DNA of 64,000 bases. It comes from Konateibacter massiliensis (GTDB lineage Bacteria > Bacillota > Clostridia > Lachnospirales > Lachnospiraceae). The DNA lies in assembly GCF_900184995.1 (NCBI RefSeq), contig NZ_LT860098.1, forward strand, positions 67,001 to 131,000. Reading direction: 5' to 3'. The notes under the pieces are model-generated. The model was not told where the DNA came from, did no database searches, and was given only the letters and a program-made list of their open reading frames with translations. The translations under genes were made by a program, and so were the position numbers. The number at the start of each line of letters is the position of its first letter. Position 1 is the first letter of the stretch. Positions 8,753 through 16,879 of this stretch are shown piece after piece.

Positions 8753-9263
8753 GAATTGAATTCATCACCTTTCTAATTAACAACTCTCTTTTTTCGTCCG
8801 ACTGATTCCAGTTGTACAGAGCCAGTTTTTCTTCTCCGACAGCTTCCATAATCAGTTGATGAACCGTCTTTTTCTTTAGGAAATCTCTCCATAATTGATC
8901 CGCTTGTGCAAATGCATTTTTCAGTATTGCAGTACCTTGGTCTGTAATGAAAGGGAAATCTTTAAATACCTCGCTCATAAGCTCTGTATCGGTAAACGTT
9001 TCAATCGGCCCTTCCAAGGCTTCTACTACCTGCAATAGATTGATATTCTCTGCACTTGTTGCCAGCGTAAACCCTCCGTTATTTCCAGACACGGAATTTA
9101 CTAACTTGGATACGACCAATTTACGGATAATTTTCCTCAGGTAGGTCGGGGAGCATTTTAACCGCTTATTAATTTCCTGTGAAGACAGTGGAATGTTAGG
9201 GTCTTGGGTTGCCAATAAGACAATAATACAAGCTGCCTGTTCAAATCCTTTTGTAAGTTTCAA
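8739..9263 (-). CDS. Rrf2 family transcriptional regulator
   Basis: A 174-residue protein with the Rrf2 winged helix (SSQEINKRLKCSPTYLRKII, then SGNNGGFTLA wing) and a C-terminal dimerisation helix. It has no Cys triad, so it does not appear to hold an iron-sulfur cluster; this resembles the YwnA-like Rrf2 subgroup. The start is TTG at 9263, chosen because a full AAAGGAGGT site lies 7 bases upstream and the protein begins as MKLTKGFEQ. It forms a two-gene operon with the YhgE-like gene and presumably represses it together with itself. Confidence 0.88.
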   Translation of the reverse strand: MKLTKGFEQAACIIVLLATQDPNIPLSSQEINKRLKCSPTYLRKIIRKLVVSKLVNSVSGNNGGFTLATSAENINLLQVVEALEGPIETFTDTELMSEVFKDFPFITDQGTAILKNAFAQADQLWRDFLKKKTVHQLIMEAVGEEKLALYNWNQSDEKRELLIRKVMNSIHGND

Positions 9264-9315
9264 CGTTTTACCTCCTTTAACTTATCAGTCATGTAAAATA
9301 CGGTTATTTTGTATT

Positions 9316-9357
9316 TGTGGATGATTTGTATCTATTATGGACATCGAATATCCACAA
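9316..9357. promoter_or_regulatory. Candidate operator of the Rrf2/YhgE operon
   Basis: TTGTGGAT and ATCCACAA form 8-base arms about 26 bases apart upstream of the Rrf2 start. The spacing is large for one dimer, so it could be two half sites or a looped structure. Confidence 0.3.
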
Positions 9358-9392
9358 TAGGAATTATACTACTCTTTTCAAACTTTGCAAGT

Positions 9393-9437
9393 AAAAAAAA
9401 TTGTGCATCTGATGTTATTTTTCATCAAAATGCACAA
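9393..9437 (-). terminator. Intrinsic terminator of the HAD-NUDIX-radical SAM operon
   Basis: On the minus strand, a TTGTGCAT...ATGCACAA stem extended by TGATG/CATCA, followed by eight T, directly downstream of the radical SAM stop codon. Confidence 0.85.
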
Positions 9438-9450
9438 TAAATGAATGTGA

Positions 9451-10320
9451 TTAAAAGTTAAACTTTATTTGCTCATACTGCTTATCCTCATACTTATGCA
9501 GATAGGAAAAAACAGCGTTTACATCCGATACAATGTGATGCTCCTTACAAAATGCGTGAAACAGCGCCATCAGCTCACTGTTATTTTTGCTTGTCACCCC
9601 ATAGGAATTTCCGTAAATCTGCACATATTTTTCCTTCAGACCCGGAAAATACCGGTCAAGCATCTTATAAAAATATTCGCGGTTTCCCTCCCGGAGAGTC
9701 AACCCCATAGAAAAACAGATTATGCCGTAAACCCCAGCTTCTCTGCAATAATTTAAGATGCCTTCTATATTTTCGGTCGTATCGTTGATATAGGGTAAAA
9801 TCGGAGAAAGCCACACGACGGTTTTGATGTTGTTCTCCTGCAAGGTTTTCAATACCTCAAAGCGTTCTCTTGTCGTAGAAACATTTGGCTCAATTATTTT
9901 GCAAAGCTCCTCATCATAGGTTGTCAGTGTCATTTCCACCACACACTTAGACTTTTCATTAATGCTTTTTAATAAATCCAAGTCTCTCAAAATACGTGCC
10001 GATTTTGTATGAATTGCCACTCCAAATCCATATCGTTCGATTACTTCAAGACATTTTCGAGTGTTTTGAAGCTGAACGTCCAGATGAAGATACGGGTCTG
10101 TCATCGCTCCGGTCCCGATCATGCATTTATTTCGTTTTCGTTTCAATGCATCCTCCAAAAGCTCCACGGCATTACTTTTCACCTCAATATCCTCAAACAG
10201 GTGATTCATCTGGTAGCAGTGACTCCGCGAATCACAATAGATGCAGCCATGCGTGCATCCTCTGTAAATATTCATTCCGTTATTTGATGATAAAATCGCC
10301 TTTGCTTCTACCTCATGCAT
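9451..10320 (-). CDS. Radical SAM protein, SPL/Rv2578c-like group
   Basis: A 289-residue enzyme with the radical SAM cluster motif CTHGCIYC (Cys22, Cys26, Cys29) and the following barrel (GTGAMTDPYLHLD, VEMTLTTYDEEL). The closest group is the spore photoproduct lyase-like/Rv2578c-like set of short radical SAM proteins whose substrates are mostly unknown. No extra iron-sulfur domain (SPASM-like) is visible. It is the last gene of a three-gene operon with a HAD phosphatase and a NUDIX hydrolase; together these look like nucleotide or metabolite housekeeping. A weak ribosome site (AGGTAGCAGC) precedes the ATG. Confidence 0.85.
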   Translation of the reverse strand: MHEVEAKAILSSNNGMNIYRGCTHGCIYCDSRSHCYQMNHLFEDIEVKSNAVELLEDALKRKRNKCMIGTGAMTDPYLHLDVQLQNTRKCLEVIERYGFGVAIHTKSARILRDLDLLKSINEKSKCVVEMTLTTYDEELCKIIEPNVSTTRERFEVLKTLQENNIKTVVWLSPILPYINDTTENIEGILNYCREAGVYGIICFSMGLTLREGNREYFYKMLDRYFPGLKEKYVQIYGNSYGVTSKNNSELMALFHAFCKEHHIVSDVNAVFSYLHKYEDKQYEQIKFNF

Positions 10321-10346
10321 GCTGCTACCTGCTTATTTTTCCTCTC

Positions 10347-10790
10347 CTAATATAAGTGATTACCGCTCTCTTCACCGTAATAAAACTCGCTGAATTCATC
10401 GGTATCAAATACCTGAAGCAGCTCCATAAAATCCCGAACCAGATTTTTCTGGGAAAGCTCTGATCGGTCAACCCAGAACATTTCACCCTCCTCTGAGGAT
10501 TCTAACTTGCCTGAAAACTGATCGGTCTTGTACAAGACGACCACAAAACGTTCCTCTTCCTCTGTCTGAAACTGCTTGATACCGCATATTCGGGGCTTGT
10601 AAATATCAAGTCCGGTCTCTTCCTTTACCTCCCGCACAACCGCTTTTACAAAGGATTCCTTATTCTCTACATGGCCTCCCGGAAAAGTCAGACCCTTGTA
10701 GTCTCCTTTTAAACGGTCCTGAAGCAGTATCCGGTCGCCGTCATAGACCATGCAAAGCACTGTTAATACTGTTTTTTCGCTTCTTGACAT
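10347..10790 (-). CDS. NUDIX hydrolase (MutT/8-oxo-dGTP type)
   Basis: A 147-residue protein with a complete Nudix box (GGHVENKESF, then REVKEETGL), which binds Mg2+ and cleaves nucleoside diphosphate linkages. The size and the KGLTFPGGHVE context fit the 8-oxo-dGTP diphosphatase-like group of Firmicutes. An AGGAGG site lies 6 bases before the ATG. It is 27 bases downstream of the HAD gene and 26 upstream of the radical SAM gene. Confidence 0.9.
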   Translation of the reverse strand: MSRSEKTVLTVLCMVYDGDRILLQDRLKGDYKGLTFPGGHVENKESFVKAVVREVKEETGLDIYKPRICGIKQFQTEEEERFVVVLYKTDQFSGKLESSEEGEMFWVDRSELSQKNLVRDFMELLQVFDTDEFSEFYYGEESGNHLY

Positions 10791-10817
10791 CTCGCTTCCT
10801 CCTATTGTACCAATCCG

Positions 10818-11489
10818 CTATTCGCACATTTCGAGCATTAATTCCTTCAGCTCTTTCGTCCCATCCACAATGTAGTCCGCTCCTGCTTCTTCAAGCTCCG
10901 CCCGGTCACCAAAACCATACAAAATCCCAATGGAAGGAAGCTCATTTTCCTTTGCACCGAATATATCCTGTCTTCTGTCGCCAATCATGATGACATCGTC
11001 TTTCGATATTCCTACTGTTTTCATCGCGTATCGGATTACATCTGCTTTTTTGTGCATGCTCAAATCCATGCTGGCTCCGGCAATAAATTCAAAATAATGG
11101 TCTACCTGAAAATGCTCTAAAAGCTCTCTCGCAATCGACTCTGCCTTAGATGTTGCAACCACGATTTTTCCACCCTTTTGGGTTACGCTTTTCAGCAAAT
11201 CCACCATGCCGCTATACAACTCACTCTCATACATCCCTTTGTCATGATAGTATTCTCTATATACAACTACCGCTTCCTCGCTCTGCTCCTTGGAAAAGTT
11301 AAAATAACGCTGAAAGGATTCACTTAACGGCGGTCCGATAAAATTATGTAACGTGCTTAAATCTGAAACCTCAATGCCGTAATGCTTTAGGGCATAGGCA
11401 ACGCCCTTTGTGATTCCGATGCCGGTATTTGCGATTGTTCCGTCAAAATCCATTAGAAAATACTTGTACTTTTTGCCTTTGTCATTCAT
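10818..11489 (-). CDS. HAD family hydrolase (phosphoglycolate phosphatase-like)
   Basis: Haloacid dehalogenase-fold phosphatase, 223 residues with the chosen start. Motif I is DFDGTIANT, motif II VVATSK, motif III K...GDRRQDI; the helical cap (~20-80) contains FIGPPLSESF, which is typical of the PGP/Gph and pyrophosphatase PpaX group. Substrate is probably a small phosphomonoester. A longer in-frame start at 11573 exists, but the extra 28 residues are basic and unlike the family, while ATG 11489 has AGAGGTAGG upstream and begins MNDKGKKYKYFLMDFDGT. First gene of the operon with NUDIX and radical SAM genes. Confidence 0.88.
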   Translation of the reverse strand: MNDKGKKYKYFLMDFDGTIANTGIGITKGVAYALKHYGIEVSDLSTLHNFIGPPLSESFQRYFNFSKEQSEEAVVVYREYYHDKGMYESELYSGMVDLLKSVTQKGGKIVVATSKAESIARELLEHFQVDHYFEFIAGASMDLSMHKKADVIRYAMKTVGISKDDVIMIGDRRQDIFGAKENELPSIGILYGFGDRAELEEAGADYIVDGTKELKELMLEMCE

Positions 11490-11582
11490 GCGCCTACCTC
11501 TGTTCTTTCCTTCGCCTCTCCCCATACCTTCTCTTCTGTTTTCCAGTATAGCACAAGTTGCAAACCTTTCCAATCCAAAAAA

Positions 11583-11694
11583 ACAGACAAGTCCACATCA
11601 GCTTCCTAACTTTCTCATTCATGGGGGACTTGGCTGCTTTTTGGCGCCAAATACAGCCACGTAGTAACATCTTCCACTTGCATTTGTGCGCATA
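11583..11694. repeat. Dispersed structured repeat, long form, copy R6
   Basis: Long-arm version of the repeat. It begins with a left part (ACAAGTCC ... GGACTTGG, 11588-11632), then the core from GGCGCC (11643) through the inner hairpin region CCACGTAGTAAC to GTGCGCATAAT. The core stem uses A-U/G-U pairs where copy R5 uses G-C pairs. It lies between the HAD gene's 5' side and the PHP gene's 3' end. Confidence 0.7.
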
Positions 11695-11705
11695 ATTTTT
11701 ATAAC

Positions 11706-12491
11706 TCAAAGCAAATGCGCCTTTGGATGCATTCCGTCAAAGGTATGAATATAGCGAAAACCTAATTTTTTCAATTCTCCCTGTACCTCTTTTATCTTGT
11801 GCCCAAGGTGAGACTCTTCATGACTGTCGGAACCGATGGTAATGATTTCACCGCCTAACTCTTTATATAATGTCAAAATATCTCTTGATGGGGTTAAATC
11901 ACCGATATTATAGCGAAAGCTTGAGGTATTCACCTCAATCCCTTTTCCGTCCGCAATTGCCGTTCTTAAAATTTCTTCCACAATCGGCTTTGTCTTCTCA
12001 AACGGATATTCTCCTTGTCTGTCATAGCGCTTTATCATGTCCAAATGCCCCAAAACACTGTAATCATGGTACTTTTGAATCACCTTTAGAATTTCCTCAT
12101 AATATTTTTCCTGATATTCTTGCTGTGTTTTTCCCTCTTGATAGGCATTGTTCCAGAATTCCAGATTATCCACCTGATGGCAGGACATGATGACAAAGTC
12201 AAACGGATAGTTGTCAAAATCCTGCTGAAAACGCTCCACAGTATCTGTCTGTATACCGAACTCAATTCCAAAACGCATTGTAATCTGGCTGCCATAAAGC
12301 TCCTTGCATCTTGCAAACTCCTTCGAGTAAGCCTCCAAATCACAGTTTAAGTTTGTTTTTACACCATAGTCGATATGTTCCGTAATGCAAATTTCCTCAA
12401 GTGAAATTTCAATCGCTCTTTTTACACACTCCTCCATGGGATATGTGGAATCGTCGCTGAAAGCGGTGTGCATATGATAATCAGCTAACAT
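11706..12491 (-). CDS. PHP-domain histidinol-phosphatase family protein
   Basis: A 261-residue PHP hydrolase of the HisJ/HisK type. Metal ligands are visible as DYHMHT near the N terminus, CITEHIDYG, the histidine in MSCHQV, LGHLDMIKR and the terminal GSDSHEESHLG. HisK converts L-histidinol phosphate to histidinol; no other his genes are in the window, so the role could be another phosphoester. ATG 12491 is chosen over 12524 because AGGAG lies 9 bases ahead and the protein then starts at the metal site as in the family. Confidence 0.88.
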   Translation of the reverse strand: MLADYHMHTAFSDDSTYPMEECVKRAIEISLEEICITEHIDYGVKTNLNCDLEAYSKEFARCKELYGSQITMRFGIEFGIQTDTVERFQQDFDNYPFDFVIMSCHQVDNLEFWNNAYQEGKTQQEYQEKYYEEILKVIQKYHDYSVLGHLDMIKRYDRQGEYPFEKTKPIVEEILRTAIADGKGIEVNTSSFRYNIGDLTPSRDILTLYKELGGEIITIGSDSHEESHLGHKIKEVQGELKKLGFRYIHTFDGMHPKAHLL

Positions 12492-12544
12492 AGTCATTTC
12501 TCCTTTATTCGGATTAGGCATCAAAAGATACTTAGCCCTTAATC

Positions 12545-13156
12545 CTATTTATAATCTTCTACATCAAACTCTCGGTCTTTAAAGTAATATTTTCTGTCCT
12601 CCTCGGTAATCTCGCGAATTATCTTACACGGATTTCCTACCGCAATCATATTGTCGGGAATATCTTTTGTCACGACACTGCCGGAGCCGATTACCACATT
12701 GTTTCCGATGGTGACGCCGGGATTGATGACAACGTTTCCGCCTACCCATACATTATCTCCTATTGTGACAGGGATCCCATATTCATAGCCCGAATTTCTG
12801 GAGTCCGGATGAAGCGGGTGTCCCGCCGTGTAAATTGCCACATTCGGTGCAAACATAACATTTTCACCGATTGTCACCTTTCCCACATCCAAAATCGTGC
12901 AGTTGTAGTTGGCAAAAAACCATTCTCCTACTTCAATATTATATCCATAATCACAGTGGAACGGTGGTTCGATGTGCACATTTTCTCCTGTTTTTCCAAG
13001 GATAGATTTTATCAGCTCCTTGCTTCTTTTTTCCTCCTTCGGGCTTATTGTATTATATTCGTGAACTTTCAGCTTATTTTCCATTCTCTCTTCGCCTAAA
13101 CCGTCCAGCCACGCTTTGTAGGGCAGACCGGCAAGCATTCTTTCTTTTTGCGTCAT
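12545..13156 (-). CDS. Sugar O-acetyltransferase (Maa/LacA type)
   Basis: A 203-residue left-handed beta-helix transferase using acetyl-CoA. It has the N-terminal maltose acetyltransferase helix pair (MTQKERMLAGLPYKAW), hexapeptide repeats (~55-185), the loop with catalytic His (YTAGHPLHPDSR), and the terminal repeat IGSGSVVTKDIPDNMIAVGNP-type coil. Family members acetylate maltose, glucose or galactosides, probably to detoxify non-metabolised sugars. It is 47 bases downstream of a ROK regulator on the same strand. Confidence 0.9.
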   Translation of the reverse strand: MTQKERMLAGLPYKAWLDGLGEERMENKLKVHEYNTISPKEEKRSKELIKSILGKTGENVHIEPPFHCDYGYNIEVGEWFFANYNCTILDVGKVTIGENVMFAPNVAIYTAGHPLHPDSRNSGYEYGIPVTIGDNVWVGGNVVINPGVTIGNNVVIGSGSVVTKDIPDNMIAVGNPCKIIREITEEDRKYYFKDREFDVEDYK

Positions 13157-13203
13157 AATTTACGTTATCCTTTCTTTTGGGTCAGTTCTCCTATTCGTTT
13201 TAT

Positions 13204-14226
13204 CTAATCCATGCGAGTGACTGCTGTATCTATCATATTCAGGGCGCTCTGTTTGATTCCTTCTTCAAAATCTTGATTAAGCTCTTCCGATATGATAATT
13301 TCAGAGCATAAAAGCTGTTCAGCTTGTGTTGTTCTTTGCTTGGAAACTTCCTCTTTTATCTGAGGCGAAATTTCTTTTCCGTAAATTACAATTTTATCGG
13401 GATTATACAGACATTGGACGGACAAGATTGTCTTGACGATTGCCTCCTTCATCTTAGCAGGCTCATAGTCAAAGTTCTCCCAATCAATGCTAAGCGGAAG
13501 ATATCGTATTTCCCCTGCCATGCCGTTTTTTCCTTTGTACAGCTTTCCATCCAAATAAATGCCACCGCCCGGTGGATATTTATCCGGAAAATAGAGTCCG
13601 ATTACACATTCCTTTTTCCCGATTTTGTTTCGGACACAATATCCCATCGTTGCCGCATTAACATCGTTTTCCACCAAAACGGGAAGCCTGAATTTCTCCT
13701 TCACATAATGAGAGAGAGGTTGATTTCCCATAGTCTCATAGTCGATTACCATAAGACCCTCCTCGGTCTCATAGCCCGGGATGCCAAAGCATATCGCTTT
13801 TATCTGAGGGTATTTTAAAAGAAGTTCTGCAATCGTCTCATCAAAGCTTGCCTGATTGATAGCTGCCTCCTGCTGCTCCGATTTTTCCACTACTTCCCCC
13901 GCCAGATTTACCACGCGGTAGTAGATGGTATCGGCTCCGTCACATTCATGCATATAAATAGCCAAAGCCATGCGAAAATCGCTGTGATAGCGAAAGGAAG
14001 CCGCCGGGCGCCCGCCCTCTGAGCTTTGGACTGTGTCAGGAAGTATCTCGCCCTCCTCGATAAGTGCCGCAACAAGCGAGTTGACTGTCACCACACTGAG
14101 CCCTGTCAGCTCTGCTAATTGAGGCTTCGTCGCGGTTTTTACCTCCCGAAGTGCCCTTCTGATTGTATTTAGGTTTGTATCCTTTATTGGATTAATCTGC
14201 TTTTTGATGTAGGTTCCTCCTCTCAT
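13204..14226 (-). CDS. ROK family transcriptional regulator
   Basis: A sugar-responsive repressor of the NagC/XylR type: N-terminal winged helix (TKPQLAELTGLSVVTVNSLVAAL) and a C-terminal sugar-kinase-like ROK domain (ICFGIPGYETEEG; VENDVNAATMGY). The zinc-binding CGCxGC cluster of most ROK proteins is absent, so the fold is a reduced form. The first ATG (14226) has its only GGAGG downstream of it; the GGAGG instead sits 7 bases before an ATC codon (14208), where the family N terminus (KKQINPIKDTN) would begin. The true start is therefore uncertain. It probably controls the adjacent acetyltransferase and itself. Confidence 0.85.
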   Translation of the reverse strand: MRGGTYIKKQINPIKDTNLNTIRRALREVKTATKPQLAELTGLSVVTVNSLVAALIEEGEILPDTVQSSEGGRPAASFRYHSDFRMALAIYMHECDGADTIYYRVVNLAGEVVEKSEQQEAAINQASFDETIAELLLKYPQIKAICFGIPGYETEEGLMVIDYETMGNQPLSHYVKEKFRLPVLVENDVNAATMGYCVRNKIGKKECVIGLYFPDKYPPGGGIYLDGKLYKGKNGMAGEIRYLPLSIDWENFDYEPAKMKEAIVKTILSVQCLYNPDKIVIYGKEISPQIKEEVSKQRTTQAEQLLCSEIIISEELNQDFEEGIKQSALNMIDTAVTRMD

Positions 14227-14243
14227 CTCATATATTTAAACCA

Positions 14244-14255
14244 ACTTTATAAAGT
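14244..14255. promoter_or_regulatory. Candidate ROK operator
   Basis: Perfect 12-base palindrome ACTTTATAAAGT just downstream of the ROK gene's predicted transcription start, in a position suited to autorepression. Confidence 0.4.
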
Positions 14256-14270
14256 ATATTTATTAAGTAT

Positions 14271-14299
14271 ATAATAATCTCTGCAAATAGTTTTGTCAA
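14271..14299 (-). promoter_or_regulatory. Promoter of the ROK regulator
   Basis: Minus-strand TTGACA (14299-14294), 17-base spacer, TATTAT (14276-14271). Confidence 0.6.
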
Positions 14300-14402
14300 G
14301 TATGGATGTGGCTTGGGGCACTCATACAAAGTGCTTCATAATAACTTTTAGAATTACGAATGCGGAAAATACCATACTTTTAGGTATTCTCCGCATTAAA
14401 GT

Positions 14403-15311
14403 CTAATTTTGTTTTCCAAACATTTCTAGATATTTTTCTGCTTGTTCCTGCGAGATATCCAGCTCGTTCATCAGTTCATCTAAGATAGTTGCATCTGATT
14501 CATTATATTTTCGCCCCATTTTAATGATGCCTTTTGCTTCTCCCTCTACCTTTCCTCGTACTTCTCCCTTCATCTCTCCCTCTTTTGCAATTTCTTCAAA
14601 TAATGTACACATACTGATTTCTCCTTTCCTATCATACTCAGTCAAATCAACCTCACTTTTCGTCGCCGCCGCTATTGCCATGATAACTGATTTGTCCACT
14701 ATATTTTCAGTCTCATATTGGACTGCTTCTCTTTGCCGCTCTTCCTTTGTTACAATATTATTATATAATATCTCAAATAAATCAAACAGGCTTCTATTAT
14801 TCCCATTTCGTAATACCAGATTATTTTTTCTCACCTCAACAAGATGCATCTTGTAATCATTGACGTAGTGCCTTAACTCCTCTGATATATGTAACATTTC
14901 GTGCATGCTTTTGGCTGCATCCCATTCCCGCTCGCCATAGTATATCAATACCGTGATGACCGGTAAAAGCTTATCTTCCTTTTTTATCCCTGAGATAAAT
15001 TCATCCTTTGATAATACTTTTTTCCCTTTGTGTTTTTCTTTTAGTTTATCACACTGTTTCTGATATGCATAGGTATCATATGCCATTATTCGAAGCGGCA
15101 TGGTGTAGTCCACTCCTTGCTGATTTTCAATGCCAAGCAGCACGTATTCCATGCTTTCGGTCTGTTTCACCAGCTTCAATACATCTCTTGCCGCCTGTAT
15201 GCTATCCGCAAATTCGGCATGCTCATTTACCGATGACATTTCGGTATCCTTGTCAATCAACTCTTCGGATTTGATAACCGACCTTCCCCCGAATAACACT
15301 GCATTAAACAA
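14403..15311 (-). CDS. Rpn family recombination-promoting nuclease / PD-(D/E)XK protein, 5' end degraded
   Basis: A member of the RpnA-type nuclease/putative transposase family. The nuclease core (~1-180: LLGIENQQGVDYTMPLR, PVITVLIYYGEREWD) and a C-terminal charged, repetitive helical part (KGEVRGKVEGEAKG) are present. The first available start codon is a TTG at 15311, inside the conserved N terminus. Upstream in the same frame to 15386 the sequence still encodes a family-like N terminus (KPDTILKNYWNRNEEFAD), but it has no ATG, GTG or TTG: the codon where a Met would be expected is GCA. The gene is therefore probably start-less and decaying, or starts poorly from the TTG. These proteins are common in Lachnospiraceae and act in RecA-independent recombination. 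Confidence 0.7.
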   Translation of the reverse strand: MFNAVLFGGRSVIKSEELIDKDTEMSSVNEHAEFADSIQAARDVLKLVKQTESMEYVLLGIENQQGVDYTMPLRIMAYDTYAYQKQCDKLKEKHKGKKVLSKDEFISGIKKEDKLLPVITVLIYYGEREWDAAKSMHEMLHISEELRHYVNDYKMHLVEVRKNNLVLRNGNNRSLFDLFEILYNNIVTKEERQREAVQYETENIVDKSVIMAIAAATKSEVDLTEYDRKGEISMCTLFEEIAKEGEMKGEVRGKVEGEAKGIIKMGRKYNESDATILDELMNELDISQEQAEKYLEMFGKQN

Positions 15312-15550
15312 ATCCGCAAACTCTTCATTCCGGTTCCAATAATTTTTTAAAATAGTGTCTGGTTTTAAATTTTGCTTTGTTTTTGCAGTAATAATACATA
15401 CATTACTTTGGAGTTAATGATATAATTATCATATAGATGGTCTGTAAGTTAGTAACCATTTAATTGGGGTTATTACGTAAAATCATTTATATTCTATTTG
15501 GTGAATCTATCAAAATAGAAATTTAATTTCTAGGAAGGGAGGAATTTAAC

Positions 15551-15607
15551 ATGAAAGCAGATATTTTTATTGAAAGAGCAAATTGTAGGAGGTACATTCT
15601 CCCATAA
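15551..15607 (+). CDS. Possible 18-codon peptide ORF (leader or remnant)
   Basis: ATG with a strong GGGAGGAA site 7 bases upstream opens an 18-codon frame (MKADIFIERANCRRYILP) that ends 19 bases before the broken acetyltransferase gene, with its own AAGGAG following. It could be a leader peptide or the first residues of a deleted gene. The good ribosome site is the only support. Confidence 0.25.
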   Translation: MKADIFIERANCRRYILP

Positions 15608-15626
15608 AATAATTTAAGGAGATAAA

Positions 15627-16157
15627 ATGGAAAATATAATTACAGATAGATTAATTATTAGAAGGTTTGAACAAAATGATTGGCAGGATTTATATGAATA
15701 CTTGTCAGACAAAGAAGTTGTTGCATTTGAACCATATGATATTTATTCAAAAAATCAGGCTAAAGAAGAAGCAATTAGAAGGTCAAATAATGAAGCTTTC
15801 TATGCTGTTTGCTTAAAGGAAAATGGAAAGTTAATAGGAAACTTGTATCTGGGTAAAGAGGACTTTTCTACATGGGAATTAGGATATGTGTTTAATCGTA
15901 AGTACCAAGGTTAAGGCTATGCCACAGAGGGTGCAAAGGAGTTACTTGACTATGCCTTTACACGTCTAGAAGCAAGGCGTATTATAGCCATGTGCAGTCC
16001 AAAGAATGACCATTCTTGGAAGTTGCTCGAACGCTTACATATGAGGCGTGAGGGTTTACTTTTGCAGAACATTTATTTTAAAACCGATAGCAATGGTGAA
16101 CCCATTTGGCTTGATACTTACGAATATGCTATATTGAAAACAGAATGGTGTAAATAA
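15627..16157 (+). pseudogene. GNAT N-acetyltransferase (RimJ/RimL type), interrupted by TAA
   Basis: The first 95 codons encode the N-terminal half of a GNAT acetyltransferase (ITDRLIIRRFEQNDWQDLYEYL ... LGYVFNRKYQG). At 15912 a TAA stands where the family has an aromatic residue (YQGYGYATEGA), and the same frame continues without another stop to 16157, coding for the acetyl-CoA loop and C-terminal half (GYATEGAKELLDYAF ... KNDHSWKLLERLHMRREG). A single base change explains the break. The stretch is more AT-rich than its neighbours and may be a recent arrival. It could make a short peptide by termination or full protein by readthrough; inactivation is most likely. Confidence 0.85.
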
Positions 16158-16279
16158 GATAGCCAAGAATAGTTAAAATAACAAACAAAATTTGAGGCGT
16201 TTTTAAACGTAAACTAAGGGAAGTCATATGGTGACTTCCCTTAAAAATTCCATTACCGGTATTATTCTAAAACATAGGC

Positions 16280-16852
16280 TTATTTCTTTACAATAACACG
16301 CTTGGATATATCTTCTTTCTCTTTTGCATCCGGTTCTGATCCGATACCGCCAAATGGCATCTGTCCTATCAGGTTCCAGCCCTCCGGTATATCAAACAGC
16401 TTTGCCACCGCTTCATTGATAACAGGATTGTAGTGCTGTAAGGAAGCACCGATTCCAACTTCTCTCAATGCCGTCCAAATGTTGGATTGAAGCATACCGT
16501 TTGACTGATTTGCCCAGATTGGGAAGTTTCCTGCGTATAATGGAAATTGCTCCTGCAATGCTTTTACAATATTTTCATCTGTAAAGTATAAAACTGTGCC
16601 GTATCCGCTCTTAAAGCTATCGATTTTCTCACGGTCTACCTCTCCGCCAAAAGCATCATAGACAGCGTTCCACAACTCATCCTGCTTTGCACCTAGAGCG
16701 ACAACAGCTCTTGCACTCTTCATGTTAAATGCGTCCGGTGTTGCCTCAACTACCTGCTCAATCAGCTCAATTACCCTTTCTTCTGCCACCGGTAACTCAC
16801 GGTTAATGTTGTAATAGGTTCTTCTTTTTTCAAGACTGTTAATAAATGACAT
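16280..16852 (-). CDS. Nitroreductase family protein
   Basis: A 190-residue FMN-dependent oxidoreductase. The N-terminal RRTYYNINRELP segment matches the FMN phosphate-binding region of small nitroreductases of the YdgI/HBN1-like type, and the C-terminal GGIGSEPDAKEKED tail closes the domain. It would reduce nitroaromatics or quinones with NAD(P)H. It is the last gene of an operon with a MarR regulator and a pirin, and the operator in front fits quinone/electrophile control. Confidence 0.9.
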   Translation of the reverse strand: MSFINSLEKRRTYYNINRELPVAEERVIELIEQVVEATPDAFNMKSARAVVALGAKQDELWNAVYDAFGGEVDREKIDSFKSGYGTVLYFTDENIVKALQEQFPLYAGNFPIWANQSNGMLQSNIWTALREVGIGASLQHYNPVINEAVAKLFDIPEGWNLIGQMPFGGIGSEPDAKEKEDISKRVIVKK

Positions 16853-16879
16853 AATATTTTCCTCCTGTTCACTTCTATT

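Noticed and set aside
16216-16242. Terminator at the end of the nitroreductase operon
   Set aside because: AAGGGAAGTCA/TGACTTCCCTT is a good 11-base stem, but neither strand has a T-run after it; it is kept only as an inverted repeat.
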